DNA of 64,000 nucleotides from Sphingobium sp. (GTDB lineage: Bacteria > Pseudomonadota > Alphaproteobacteria > Sphingomonadales > Sphingomonadaceae). Position numbers and translations under genes: made by a program. Under the pieces are notes generated by a model that was given only the letters and a program-made list of their open reading frames with translations, ran no database searches and was not told the origin of the DNA. The stretch covers positions 62,001 to 126,000 of the forward strand of contig NZ_QFOA01000004.1 of NCBI RefSeq assembly GCF_003248505.1. Reading direction: 5' to 3'. Below, piece by piece: positions 1-8,908 of the stretch (positions within the stretch are counted from its first letter, which is position 1; each line of letters opens with the position of its first letter).

Positions 1-1
1 G

Positions 2-1462
2 CCGCCCGAAGCGGGCGGCACCGAATTGCCGCGCAATGTCGAGGCGGAAGCCGCGCTGCTGGGCGCGATCATGATCGACAACCGCATTGCCGAGGATGTG
101 CAGCTCAAACTCAAGGCCGAGCATTTCTTCGAGCCGCTGCATGGCCGCATCTACGACGCCATCATGCGGCTGCTCGACCGCGACATGGTCGCCAACCCTG
201 TGACGCTCAAGCCCATGCTCGAGCAGGACCCGGCGCTTAAAGAGTTGGGCGGCGCGGGCTATCTGGCACAATTGACCGGCAATGGCGCTGCGCTGATCGG
301 TGCGCGCGATTTCGCAAGCCAGATCTACGACCTTGCCCTGTTGCGGCAGCTTGTCAGCGTTGGGCGCGAACTGGTTGAAAATGCATTGGATACCAGTGAG
401 GACGTTAACCCTCGCGAGCAGATCGAGGCGGCGGAGGTCGCGCTGTATAAGGTGTCGGAAGGCGAGGGGGAAACGGGTTCGGTCAAAAGCTTCCTCGCAG
501 CCTCCACCATGGCGGTGCAGGTGGCCGAACGCGCGCTTAACAGCGGTGGCCACGTGTCGGGGATTACGACCGGCATTAACAGCCTCAACGCCAAGATCGG
601 CGGCCTGCACAATTCGGACCTTATGATCCTGGCCGGGCGTCCGGGCATGGGCAAGACCTCGCTCGCCACCAACATCGCCTATAACGCTGCCTCGCGCTGG
701 GTGCGGGACAATGCCGATGGCATTTCGCCTGAAAAGAACATGGGTGCGAAAACCGCGTTCTTCTCGCTGGAAATGTCCGCCGATCAGTTGGCGACACGTG
801 TGCTCGCCGAACAATCGGGGATCAGCGGAGAAGCGCTGCGCATGGGCAAGATCAGCCGCGCCGATTTCCAGAATCTCAGCCGTGCCGCCCGCAATTTGCA
901 GGAACTGCCGCTCTTCATCGACGACACGCCTGGCCTCACCATCGCGGCGCTGCGCACGCGTGCACGGCGTCTCAAGCGGCGGCACGATATCGGTTTCATC
1001 GTCGTCGACTATCTTCAACTGCTTCAGGGGACGGGGCGCGGCAACGAAAATCGTGTGAACGAAATTTCGGAAATTTCCCGTGGTTTGAAGACCTTGGCAA
1101 AGGAACTTCATCTTCCGGTGCTGGCCCTATCGCAGCTCAGCCGTGCGGTGGAGCAGCGCGAGGACAAACGCCCGCAACTGTCCGACCTGCGCGAATCCGG
1201 CTCGATCGAGCAGGATGCCGACATGGTCTGGTTCGTGTTCCGCGAGGATTATTACGAAGCGGCCAAGGAGCCCAAGGTGGAGGACGAAACAGCCTATGCC
1301 GCGTGGCGCGAGAATATGGATCGCATCTACGGCAAGGCGGAAGTCATCGTCGCCAAGCAACGTCACGGTTCGACCGGACGCATCCGCATGAAATTCGATG
1401 CGAAGATCACGCGCTTCTCCGACCTCGCCGAGGACGGCTATGAGGATATGAGCTACGAGTAA
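2..1462 (+). CDS. dnaB: Replicative DNA helicase DnaB (5' end outside window)
   Basis: Ring-shaped hexameric helicase that unwinds DNA ahead of the replication fork and loads with primase. The frame is open from base 2 (PPEAGGTELPRNVEAEAALLG), so the true start lies upstream; a TTG at 26 is only an internal leucine codon. The N-terminal DnaB domain (NVEAEAALLGAIMID) is followed by the RecA-like motor: Walker A GRPGMGKTS encoded near 637-663, Walker B FIVVDYLQLL near 995-1024, and the C-terminal motif SDLRESGSIEQDADMV. About 478 visible residues against a usual 470-500, so only a few residues are missing. It converges on the DUF885 gene with a strong hairpin between them. Confidence 0.97.
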   Translation, partial: PPEAGGTELPRNVEAEAALLGAIMIDNRIAEDVQLKLKAEHFFEPLHGRIYDAIMRLLDRDMVANPVTLKPMLEQDPALKELGGAGYLAQLTGNGAALIGARDFASQIYDLALLRQLVSVGRELVENALDTSEDVNPREQIEAAEVALYKVSEGEGETGSVKSFLAASTMAVQVAERALNSGGHVSGITTGINSLNAKIGGLHNSDLMILAGRPGMGKTSLATNIAYNAASRWVRDNADGISPEKNMGAKTAFFSLEMSADQLATRVLAEQSGISGEALRMGKISRADFQNLSRAARNLQELPLFIDDTPGLTIAALRTRARRLKRRHDIGFIVVDYLQLLQGTGRGNENRVNEISEISRGLKTLAKELHLPVLALSQLSRAVEQREDKRPQLSDLRESGSIEQDADMVWFVFREDYYEAAKEPKVEDETAYAAWRENMDRIYGKAEVIVAKQRHGSTGRIRMKFDAKITRFSDLAEDGYEDMSYE

Positions 1463-1472
1463 GGCGCAACCA

Positions 1473-1502
1473 TCGTCGCCCGGGACGGTAGCCGGGCGAC
1501 GA
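1473..1502. terminator. Bidirectional hairpin between convergent genes
   Basis: An 11-bp perfect stem, TCGTCGCCCGG (1473-1483) with CCGGGCGACGA (1492-1502), and an 8-nt loop. It sits in the 52-bp gap between the dnaB stop and the stop of the opposite-strand DUF885 gene, the expected place for a shared terminator. There is no T tract on either side, so intrinsic termination is inferred from structure and position only. Confidence 0.5.
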
Positions 1503-1514
1503 CGCGGATGCAGA

Positions 1515-3323
1515 TCAGCCTTTGGCCATGCGGGCGCGTTCGGCCACGCGCTTTTCCAACATCGACAGCGGCATAGCCCCTTCCTCTAGAATGGCATGAA
1601 ACTGCTTGAGATCGAAGGATTTTCCTTGTGCGGCCTGCGCCTGCGCACGGGCTTTCGTCCACACGCCATGGCCGACCTTGTAGCTGGTCGCCTGCCCCGG
1701 TTGCGTGCAATAACGTTCGACTTCGCGCTGGCATCGGGGGCGGGCGAAGCCGGTGGTCTGCACCATGTAGTCGGTCGCCTTCTCCCGACTCCACTTCTTG
1801 GCATGGATGCCGGTGTCGACCACCAGCCGCGCCGCGCGGAAGAGAAAGGACTGGAGGAAACCCGCCCGGTCGAGCGGGGTAGCATATCCACCCAGTTCAT
1901 CGGCCAGCTGCTCGGCATAGAGCGCCCAGCCTTCGGTATAGGCGCTCAGGAACGCGGTCTTGCGTAGCATCGGCACGTCGCCCGCCGCCTGCGCGGTCGA
2001 AATCTGGAGATGATGGCCCGGAACGCCTTCATGATAGGTCAGCGTGGGCAGGCCATATTTCGGCCAGTCACCCATGTCCTTCAGGTTGATGAAGTAGATT
2101 GCAGGGCGCGATCCGTCGAGCGCAGCGCGATTATAATAGCCGTTGGATGCACCGTCCTGAATTTCCACGGGAACGGCACGGATTTCCAGCGGCGCGTCGG
2201 GGATGGTGGCGAACGCCTGCGGCAGCTTCGCCTTCATCGCCTCCACGTCGCGGTTGAGTTGCGCCAGGAGGGCGGTGCGCCCTTCGGCGCTGTCGGCATA
2301 GAGCTGCGACGGGTCGATGTTGAGCGCCGCCAGCCGCTCTCCGACGCTGCCGCTCGTGCGGCCCGCGCCCTTGAGGATTGCGTCGAGCTGTGCGCTGATC
2401 TCCGCCACTTGGGACAGGCCCATGGCGTGCACCTGATCGGGTGTCATCGTGGTCGTCGTCGCCTGGGACAGGGCGGCAGCATAGATTTCGTCGCCGCGCG
2501 GCGTACGCCAGACGCCGTCGCCCGCCGCCGTTTTCGGCTTCAGTGCCTCGATCGCAGCGATCTGTTCGTCGAGCGCAGGGTAGATGGCCTTTTCGACGAC
2601 GGCACTTGCCTGCGCCTGCCACTCACCGGCGATGCCCTTGGCCGCAGCACGCTTGACCAGCGACTGCACAATGGAGCTTTCCGCCGCGGGCTGCCCGCGC
2701 AGTTTCTTGAGTTGCCCCAGCGTCAGGTCGAGCGACCATGCCGGTGCCAGATAGCCGCGCGCCGCCTCGTCGCGTTGCAGCGCCGTGTCGGTGCGCAGAT
2801 TGCGCGCAAAGGCGTCGAGGCGCGCGACATAGGCCTCGCAATCGGACGCCGCGTTGATCGTGTGGGCGGTGTTGAGGAAATCAGGGGTCTGGAAATAGCT
2901 GCCGCCCTGCTGAAAGATGCGATAGGGGCGTTGCACGCTGTTGAGGCCGAATGTCGCAGGCGCGACGGTCTGCTGCGCCAGCGAATAAAGGATGACATCA
3001 AGGTTCAGCCGCTGCGCGTCCGAAAGGCTGGCGGACTTATACCCTTCCAGTTCCTTGATTGCCGCCTGCGTCGCCGACAGCTTCTTCATCATGCCCGACC
3101 GGCTGTTATCGTCCAGCAGGCTCTTGGCACCGGCCCGCGCGCCCTTGTCTAGGCCAAGGCTGGTGACCATGCCGGGCGACAGGTCCAACTGCCGGTCGAA
3201 GATCGCGGCGAATGCGGCGGAAAGGCGAGCGTCATCCGCTCCTGCGCTCTGCGCCAGCGCCCGTGGCGCCGCTATGGCGAGCGCGCTCGCTCCTGAAGCG
3301 GCAAGAAATTGACGGCGATCCAT
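1515..3323 (-). CDS. DUF885 family protein, Tat-exported putative metallopeptidase
   Basis: 602 residues. The frame extends further upstream, but the convincing start is the ATG at 3323: it has an AGGGAG ribosome site about 9 nt upstream and opens with a twin-arginine signal (MDRRQFLAASGASALAIAAP, cleavage likely near ALA-QS). DUF885 proteins are periplasmic and resemble zinc peptidases; the HEGVPGHH motif near residue 430 is the family's HExxH-like signature. Substrate is unknown. It is downstream of the cys operon on the same strand, separated by 95 bp, so it could be read through from it but is probably independent. Confidence 0.85.
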   Translation of the reverse strand: MDRRQFLAASGASALAIAAPRALAQSAGADDARLSAAFAAIFDRQLDLSPGMVTSLGLDKGARAGAKSLLDDNSRSGMMKKLSATQAAIKELEGYKSASLSDAQRLNLDVILYSLAQQTVAPATFGLNSVQRPYRIFQQGGSYFQTPDFLNTAHTINAASDCEAYVARLDAFARNLRTDTALQRDEAARGYLAPAWSLDLTLGQLKKLRGQPAAESSIVQSLVKRAAAKGIAGEWQAQASAVVEKAIYPALDEQIAAIEALKPKTAAGDGVWRTPRGDEIYAAALSQATTTTMTPDQVHAMGLSQVAEISAQLDAILKGAGRTSGSVGERLAALNIDPSQLYADSAEGRTALLAQLNRDVEAMKAKLPQAFATIPDAPLEIRAVPVEIQDGASNGYYNRAALDGSRPAIYFINLKDMGDWPKYGLPTLTYHEGVPGHHLQISTAQAAGDVPMLRKTAFLSAYTEGWALYAEQLADELGGYATPLDRAGFLQSFLFRAARLVVDTGIHAKKWSREKATDYMVQTTGFARPRCQREVERYCTQPGQATSYKVGHGVWTKARAQAQAAQGKSFDLKQFHAILEEGAMPLSMLEKRVAERARMAKG

Positions 3324-3418
3324 GGCTGTGACTCCCTGATATTCGACAGGGGACACTCTATTGCGCGCCTGGGATCGTCCGTCCACCCCGGCGAACCGGC
3401 CATGTGCCTGAAACCGGG

Positions 3419-4210
3419 TTAGAATACCGGCAGGTTGGCAGGGTCGTCGGGATCGACCGTGGGGCTTACGATCGGGGAGACGGGCGAGTGAATGCCGCAT
3501 TCCACCTTGTCCCAGCCGCGCCAACGCCCCGCGCGCGGGTCTTCGCCCGGCATGACCTTCGACGTGCAGGGTTCGCACCCGATCGACAGATAGCCTTGCG
3601 CCTCCAGCGGATGGCGCGGCAAATCGTGCGCGATGAACCACGCCTCCAGATCGTCCTTCGTCCAGTCGCCCAGCGGGTTGATCTTGAGCTTGCCGTCCTC
3701 GACCTCGAACCGGGGAAGGTTCTTGCGGGTCGAAGCCTGAAACGCCTTGCGCCCCGAAATCCACGCGTCGAGCCCATCCTTGGCGCGCTTCATCGGTTCG
3801 ACCTTACGAATGTCGCAGCAGCCGTCCGGATCGTAGGACCAGCGCAACCCCGTCTCGTCCTTCGCCGCGAGCGTTTCGGGCCGCGGCGCGACGATCCGGC
3901 TGTCGGTAAGACCGAAGCGCTTCACCAGCAGGTCGCGATAATGCAGCGTTTCCGCAAACATCTTGAGCGTGTCGACGAAGATCACCGGAATGCCGGGATC
4001 TGCCTTCGCCACCAGATCGAGCAGCACCGCGCTTTCCGCCCCGAAGGAGGAGACGACACCGACATGGCCCGCCAGCTTTTCGGCGAACACAGCCTTCAGC
4101 ATCGTCAGCGCGTCGACGCCCTCGAACCGGGCGTTGAGCGCATCGGCCTGCTGCTGCGTGAAGGTGGGGCGGGCGTCGATGATGTCGATCTGGCGGGCGG
4201 GTTCAGCCAT
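3419..4210 (-). CDS. cysH: Phosphoadenylyl/adenylyl-sulfate reductase CysH
   Basis: 263 residues. It reduces activated sulfate (PAPS or APS) to sulfite in cytoplasmic cysteine synthesis. The Cys pair in CCDIRKVEP (about residue 132) and the CEPC motif (about 210) form the four-cysteine set that binds a [4Fe-4S] cluster, the hallmark of the APS-type branch. The catalytic cysteine is in ECGIH (about 237). The start at 4210 (MAEPARQIDIID) overlaps the end of the DUF934 gene by 8 bp; upstream in-frame sequence lies inside that gene and is not used. Last gene of the five-gene cys operon. APS versus PAPS preference cannot be decided by eye, though the cluster cysteines favour APS. Confidence 0.95.
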   Translation of the reverse strand: MAEPARQIDIIDARPTFTQQQADALNARFEGVDALTMLKAVFAEKLAGHVGVVSSFGAESAVLLDLVAKADPGIPVIFVDTLKMFAETLHYRDLLVKRFGLTDSRIVAPRPETLAAKDETGLRWSYDPDGCCDIRKVEPMKRAKDGLDAWISGRKAFQASTRKNLPRFEVEDGKLKINPLGDWTKDDLEAWFIAHDLPRHPLEAQGYLSIGCEPCTSKVMPGEDPRAGRWRGWDKVECGIHSPVSPIVSPTVDPDDPANLPVF

Positions 4211-4643
4211 CTGAAATCTCCGGGTGCCGCTTGGCCCAGATAGGGCGGCGGCCGTCGATGCTCTGCTGGTAGACGTCGGCATAGCGGTTGAGCGCCCGGT
4301 CGACCGCTGCATCGTCCAGCGGTTTGTCCGGGTGAAAACTGTCGAAGCCGCAGCGCCGCATGGCGGCGATCTGGTCGACCAGCACGTCGCCGACCGCGCG
4401 CAGTTCCCCGGCATAGCCCGCTTCGCGCAGGATGCGGGCAGCGGAATAGCCGCGCCCGTCGCCATAGACGGGGAAGTGCACTTCGACGAGCGACAGGCGG
4501 TCGATGTGCGGCAGAAGCTCGCGCGCATCCTCGCCCGCTTCGATGCGGACGGCGGTGGAATTGGACTGACCGGTAAAGGATTCGACGGTGACGCCCGGTT
4601 CCTGACTGGCTTCGCCATCGCGGAAGGAGAGGAACTCAACCAT
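4203..4643 (-). CDS. DUF934 protein of the sulfite reduction operon
   Basis: 146 residues, ATG start inside the end of cysI (8-bp overlap) and stop overlapping cysH by 8 bp, so the three genes are translationally coupled. DUF934 proteins are small soluble proteins that almost always sit between a siroheme sulfite/nitrite reductase and cysH. The conserved block RGYSAARILREAGYAGELRAVGD is visible, followed by VDQIAAMRRCGFDSF. A role as an assembly or electron-transfer accessory to CysI is only inferred from context. Confidence 0.9.
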   Translation of the reverse strand: MVEFLSFRDGEASQEPGVTVESFTGQSNSTAVRIEAGEDARELLPHIDRLSLVEVHFPVYGDGRGYSAARILREAGYAGELRAVGDVLVDQIAAMRRCGFDSFHPDKPLDDAAVDRALNRYADVYQQSIDGRRPIWAKRHPEISDG

Positions 4644-6267
4644 AGATCGCCTCCTTGAACGGTTTCATGCCGATACGGCGATAGGTGTCGAGGAAACGTT
4701 CCCCTTCTGCGCGCTGCGCAAGATAGATGTCCGTTACCTTCTCGATCGCGTCGACCACGCCGTCTTCTGAAAATCCGGGACCGGTAATCTGACCGAGCGA
4801 CGCATCTTCCGCGCCCGATCCGCCCAGCAGAAGCTGGAAATTCTCGATGCCTTTGCGGTCGACGCCCAATATGCCGATATGCCCGGCATGATGGTGGCCG
4901 CAGGCATTGATGCAGCCTGAAATCTTGAGCTTCAATTCGCCCAATTCCGCCTGCCGCTCGGATGCGGCGAAGCGTTGCGCGATCTTCTGCGCCAGCGGGA
5001 TAGAGCGCGCATTGGCGAGCGCGCAATAGTCGAGACCGGGGCACGCGATGATGTCGGTGATGAGGTCCAGATTGGCTTCGGCCAGACCCGCTTCGTCGAG
5101 CGCCTGCCAGATGGCGGGAAGATCGGCCTTGCGCACATGTGGCAGGACGAGATTCTGCGCATGCGTCACCCGGATTTCATCGAGCGAGTAGCGTTCCGCA
5201 AGGTCCGCGACGAGGGCGATCTGCTCTGCCGATGCATCGCCCGGGATGCCGGTCAGCGGCTTGAGGCTGATATTGACGATGGCGTAGCCCGGCGCCTTGT
5301 GCGCGGCGACCTGCCGATCCACCCACAGCGCGAAGGCGGGGTCGGTGCGGTCGATCTCTTCGGGCAGGCCGGTGTCATAGGCGGGCGGCGCGAAGAAAGC
5401 ACGGATGCGGTCCAGTTCCTCGGTCGGCGGGTTGAGGCCGAGGGTGCGCATATGGGCGAATTCTTCCTCGACCTGGCGCTTATATTCCTCGACCCCCAAT
5501 TCATGGACGAGGATCTTGATCCGCGCCTTGTACTTGTTGTCGCGGCGACCGTAGCGATTGTAGACGCGCAGGCAGGCTTCCAGATAAGACACGATCTCAT
5601 CTTCGCCGACGAAGTCCCTGATAAGGGGCGCGACCATGGGCGTGCGGCCCATCCCACCCCCGGCATAGACCTCCGCACCGATGCGTCCGTCGCGCTCCAC
5701 CAGCTTGAGACCGATATCGTGCAGGCGCATGGCGCTGCGGTCTTCGTCCGATGCGACCACCGCGATCTTGAACTTGCGCGGCAGGTAGGTGAATTCCGGG
5801 TGGAAGCTCGACCATTGCCGCAGCAGTTCGGCCCAGGGGCGGGGGTCCGTCACTTCGTCGGCGGAAACGCCCGCATATTGATCGGACGAAATGTTGCGGA
5901 TGCAATTGCCGCTGGTCTGGATCGCGTGCATCTCGACGCTCGCCAGTTCGGCCAGAATGTCGGGCGCGTCTGCCAGCTTGATCCAGTTATACTGAAGATT
6001 CTGCCGGGTGGTGAAATGGCCATAGCCCCGATCGTATTTCTGCGCGATCTCGCCCAGCTTGCGCATCTGCCTGCCCGACAGGGTGCCGTAGGGGATGGCG
6101 ACGCGCAGCATATAGGCGTGCAGTTGGAGATAGAGGCCGTTCATCAGGCGCAGCGGCTTGAACTGATCCTCGGTCAACGCGCCCGTCAGGCGGCGTTGCA
6201 CCTGATCGCGAAATTCCTCGACGCGGGCGTCCACCATGGACTGGTCGTAGCTGTCGTAACGATACAT
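4636..6267 (-). CDS. cysI: Sulfite/nitrite reductase hemoprotein (CysI type)
   Basis: 543 residues, ATG at 6267. Six-electron reduction of sulfite to sulfide using siroheme coupled to a [4Fe-4S] cluster. The cluster ligands are visible as C-x5-C in CPGLDYC and C-x3-C in GCINACGHHH (about residue 449), the last cysteine also bridging siroheme. Two ferredoxin-like half domains flank them (for example SGRQMRKLGEIAQKYDRGYGHF). Upstream cobA supplies the siroheme precursor, which with cysH downstream argues for sulfite rather than nitrite as substrate. No cysJ flavoprotein is in the operon, so the electron donor is probably ferredoxin or an unlinked reductase. Confidence 0.93.
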   Translation of the reverse strand: MYRYDSYDQSMVDARVEEFRDQVQRRLTGALTEDQFKPLRLMNGLYLQLHAYMLRVAIPYGTLSGRQMRKLGEIAQKYDRGYGHFTTRQNLQYNWIKLADAPDILAELASVEMHAIQTSGNCIRNISSDQYAGVSADEVTDPRPWAELLRQWSSFHPEFTYLPRKFKIAVVASDEDRSAMRLHDIGLKLVERDGRIGAEVYAGGGMGRTPMVAPLIRDFVGEDEIVSYLEACLRVYNRYGRRDNKYKARIKILVHELGVEEYKRQVEEEFAHMRTLGLNPPTEELDRIRAFFAPPAYDTGLPEEIDRTDPAFALWVDRQVAAHKAPGYAIVNISLKPLTGIPGDASAEQIALVADLAERYSLDEIRVTHAQNLVLPHVRKADLPAIWQALDEAGLAEANLDLITDIIACPGLDYCALANARSIPLAQKIAQRFAASERQAELGELKLKISGCINACGHHHAGHIGILGVDRKGIENFQLLLGGSGAEDASLGQITGPGFSEDGVVDAIEKVTDIYLAQRAEGERFLDTYRRIGMKPFKEAIYG

Positions 6268-6270
6268 GGT

Positions 6271-6567
6271 TCAGATCACCCAGTTGCCGGCATCGGCGTC
6301 GTTCGGTTTCAAGGTAAGGTCGGGACGCACGGTCGGCCCCAATGCGCGGATACGGTCCTTGATATGCGCGGGGCGTATGCCCTCGTCCGTCACGGTGGCG
6401 TCGATCACATAGGCACCCACGACGCGCAGCGCGGCTTCCTCCGCGCGGGCGAGGTCGTCGCCATGCCCGCCAACGTCCACACTGTCGCCCACCTGGCGCG
6501 ACCAGCCGTCGCCCGCCCACCAGATCACGTCGCCGGTCACCAGATCATTGCCGGTCAAAATCTTCAC
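6271..6567 (-). CDS. DUF2849 protein
   Basis: 98 residues with a GTG start that overlaps the cobA stop as GTGA; 3 bp separate it from cysI. DUF2849 proteins are short alphaproteobacterial proteins found beside cysI. No catalytic motif is visible (MKILTGNDLVTGDVIWW start, tryptophan-rich). Function unknown; the tight coupling suggests a role with the sulfite reductase or siroheme step. Confidence 0.85.
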   Translation of the reverse strand: MKILTGNDLVTGDVIWWAGDGWSRQVGDSVDVGGHGDDLARAEEAALRVVGAYVIDATVTDEGIRPAHIKDRIRALGPTVRPDLTLKPNDADAGNWVI

Positions 6568-7346
6568 GCACGCATCTCCGAACCCAACTCCTTCATCGAT
6601 CCGCCCAGCACGTCCTGCGCATCGGCATAGGCGGCAACGTCGCCCACCACGATCAAGGCTGGGCTCTTGACCTCTTCCCGCTCTACCATGTCGCCAAGGT
6701 CGGCGAGCAGGGTGCGCAGCGTCCGCATGTCCGTTCGCGTGCCGTTTTCCAGCACCGCCACCGGGAGCGAGGGCGACACGCCGTCCGCGATCAGTTTATC
6801 GGCGATGTCGCGCGCTGTCGCCACGCCCATGTAGATGACGAGCGTGCGACCCGTTCCCGCAAGGCCCGACCAGTCCTGGTCGGTCAGGCCCTTGCACTGT
6901 CCCGCGACGAAGCTCACCGCGCTCGACGCCGCGCGATGGGTGAGGGGGAGTTGTGCCTGTGCCGCGCTGCCCATCGCGGCGCTGATGCCGGGAACGACCT
7001 CGACCGGCACGCCTGCCGCGCGGCATGCTTCCATCTCCTCGCCGCCGCGTCCGAAGATGAAGGGATCGCCGCCTTTCAGCCGCACCACGAGGCGTCCTTC
7101 GCGCGCCAGTTCGACCAGCAGAGCGTTGATCGCATCCTGCGGCATCGAATGGCGGCTACGCTGCTTGGCGACGGAGATGAACTCGACGTCTGGGGCGGCC
7201 ATCGCCAGAATCTGCGCGGACACCAGGCCGTCATGCACGATCACGTCGGCCTTTGCGATCAGGCGCGCGGCCTTGATGGTCAGCAGGTCGGGGTCGCCGG
7301 GGCCTGCGCCAACCAGAAAGACGGTGGCGGTGGGGGAATGAGCCAT
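6564..7346 (-). CDS. cobA: Uroporphyrinogen-III C-methyltransferase
   Basis: 260 residues from ATG 7346; a GTG three codons upstream (7355) is an alternative start. It methylates uroporphyrinogen III twice with SAM to precorrin-2, the siroheme precursor. SUMT signatures: VGAGPGDPDLLTIKA at the N-terminus and RLKGGDPFIFGRGGEE about residue 85-100. It is a stand-alone SUMT, without the CysG dehydrogenase/ferrochelatase half, so those steps must be encoded elsewhere. First gene of the cys operon, coupled to DUF2849 by GTGA. Confidence 0.94.
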   Translation of the reverse strand: MAHSPTATVFLVGAGPGDPDLLTIKAARLIAKADVIVHDGLVSAQILAMAAPDVEFISVAKQRSRHSMPQDAINALLVELAREGRLVVRLKGGDPFIFGRGGEEMEACRAAGVPVEVVPGISAAMGSAAQAQLPLTHRAASSAVSFVAGQCKGLTDQDWSGLAGTGRTLVIYMGVATARDIADKLIADGVSPSLPVAVLENGTRTDMRTLRTLLADLGDMVEREEVKSPALIVVGDVAAYADAQDVLGGSMKELGSEMRA

Positions 7347-7374
7347 GATCGCCACATGGCGCAGGAGCCCTCAC

Positions 7375-7390
7375 GATTCAAATCAGAATC
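7375..7390. promoter_or_regulatory. Dyad GATTC-N6-GAATC upstream of the cys operon
   Basis: A perfect 5-bp dyad (GATTC, 6-nt spacer AAATCA, GAATC) 29 bp upstream of the cobA ATG, in the only intergenic gap that can hold the promoter of the five-gene cys operon. It is a plausible operator for a LysR-type regulator such as CysB, but the regulator is a guess and short dyads arise by chance. Confidence 0.3.
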
Positions 7391-7431
7391 GGTATATCGG
7401 GGATAAGGAAATATTTGGCCCGGCGCGGCGA

Positions 7432-8865
7432 TCAATCGCCCATGGCACCCACGTCGATGTCCCTCAGACCGACGCCGATGGAAGCGCGGGGGCTTTCGAT
7501 CTCCGCCGATACCACCGGATAGGCGCAGTAATCGGCGGCATAATAGGCACCGGGGCGGTGGTTGCCCGAAATGCCGACGCCGCCGAAGGGTGCGTTGGAA
7601 GCCGATCCGTTGGTGGGGCGGTTCCAGTTGACGACGCCGGCGCGAACGTTCGACCAGAACTGGTTATATTGTTCGGGCGATCCGCCGATCAGCGATGCCG
7701 AAAGGCCATAGCGCGTATTGTTCGCTTCGCAGATGGCATCGGCGAAATCGTCGACGCGGATCACTTGAAGCAGGGGGCCGAAAAGCTCGACATCCGGTCG
7801 TTCCCTGACATCGGTCACGTCGATGATCGCGGGGCTGACGAAGGGGAGGCCCTTTTTCGGGCGAACCATATGCTTGATCGGCCTGCCGCCGTTGCTCATC
7901 AGATAGAGGAAGCTTTCGGTGAGGCCATCCGCCATCTCGTTGTCGATGACCGGTCCCATATAGGGCGCGGGATCGGCATGGGGATGGTCGACGATCAGCC
8001 GGTCGGCGATCTTCTTCACTTCCGCGATCAGCCGGTCGGCAAGGTCGTTGCGCACGATAAGGCGGCTCGCCGCCGTACAGCGCTGCCCGCTGGTCATGAA
8101 GGCGGATTGCACGACGATGGTCGCGGCGGCGTGGATTTCGGGCGTGTCCCATACCAGGATGGGGTTGTTGCCGCCCATCTCCAGCGCCAGGATTTTCGAA
8201 GGCTGGGCCGCGAATTGCCGGTTGATGGCAAGGCCGGTCTGCGCCGATCCGGTGAAAAGCACGCCGCCCACATCGGGATGCGCCGCCAGCGCTCGGCCCA
8301 TGTCGGCGCCGCCCGTCAGCAGCCGTATCACGTCGGCGGGAACGCCCGCCTCGCGATAGAGCTTCACCAGCATCTCGCCCACTGCCGGGGTCTTTTCCGA
8401 CGGTTTGAACACCACTGCGTTGCCGGCCAGCAGGGCGGGGACGATGTGACCATTGGGCAGATGCGCCGGAAAATTATATGGCCCGAGCACTGCCATGACG
8501 CCATGAGGCTTGTGCCGCACCGATTGCCGCGCGCCCAGATTCGCTTCCAGCCTGCGCTGGCCGGTCCGTTCCGAATAGGCCGCGACGCTGATATCCACCT
8601 TGCCCATCACGGCGGCGACTTCGGCGCGCGCGTCCCAGAGCGGCTTGCCGGTTTCCCGGGCGATGAGATCGGTCAGAGCGTCCTCATGCCGCCGCACGAC
8701 ATTCACGAAGCGACGCAGCGTCTCGATCCGGTAGGCGATGGGCTGCGCGGCCCATTTGGGCCAGGCGGCACACGCCCGCTCCACCTCCGCGTCGACATCG
8801 CCGACCGGCCCCTGCCACAGCAGCGTGCCGGTCGCGGGTTCGAACGAAGTGAGGGGGCCTGTCAT
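7432..8865 (-). CDS. astD: Succinylglutamate-semialdehyde dehydrogenase family (AstD), copy 1
   Basis: 477 residues, ATG at 8865. NAD-dependent aldehyde dehydrogenase oxidising N-succinylglutamate semialdehyde to N-succinylglutamate in arginine degradation. Catalytic cysteine in TSGQRCTAASR and general-base glutamate in LALEMGGNNP; the AstD-specific stretch RLEANLGARQSVRHKPHG follows the N-terminal domain, and the C-terminus has FGGVGISGNHRPGAYYAADYCAYP. No astA, astB or astE lies beside it. A second AstD-like gene is at 14726-16135; the two share the same motifs but differ clearly in sequence, so one may have another aldehyde substrate. Confidence 0.88.
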   Translation of the reverse strand: MTGPLTSFEPATGTLLWQGPVGDVDAEVERACAAWPKWAAQPIAYRIETLRRFVNVVRRHEDALTDLIARETGKPLWDARAEVAAVMGKVDISVAAYSERTGQRRLEANLGARQSVRHKPHGVMAVLGPYNFPAHLPNGHIVPALLAGNAVVFKPSEKTPAVGEMLVKLYREAGVPADVIRLLTGGADMGRALAAHPDVGGVLFTGSAQTGLAINRQFAAQPSKILALEMGGNNPILVWDTPEIHAAATIVVQSAFMTSGQRCTAASRLIVRNDLADRLIAEVKKIADRLIVDHPHADPAPYMGPVIDNEMADGLTESFLYLMSNGGRPIKHMVRPKKGLPFVSPAIIDVTDVRERPDVELFGPLLQVIRVDDFADAICEANNTRYGLSASLIGGSPEQYNQFWSNVRAGVVNWNRPTNGSASNAPFGGVGISGNHRPGAYYAADYCAYPVVSAEIESPRASIGVGLRDIDVGAMGD

Positions 8866-8908
8866 GCGGGTCGGCTATGCCCAAAAATGGTTAAGGAATG
8901 AAACAGGC

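Noticed and set aside
2010..3152. Long open frame on the plus strand (about 380 codons), and similar ones at 4975-6630, 7345-8901 and 59883-61217
   Set aside because: They are antisense or off-frame shadows of strongly supported genes (DUF885, cysI, astD, MFS); their products are Arg/His-rich or Ala/Arg-rich with no family features, as usual in high-GC DNA.
3324..3764. Upstream extension of the DUF885 protein frame
   Set aside because: It runs into the end of cysH, and the Tat signal peptide with ribosome site at 3323 marks the real start.
4211..5044. Upstream extension of the cysH frame by about 280 codons
   Set aside because: It overlaps DUF934 and cysI in another frame; the family start is MAEPARQ at 4210.
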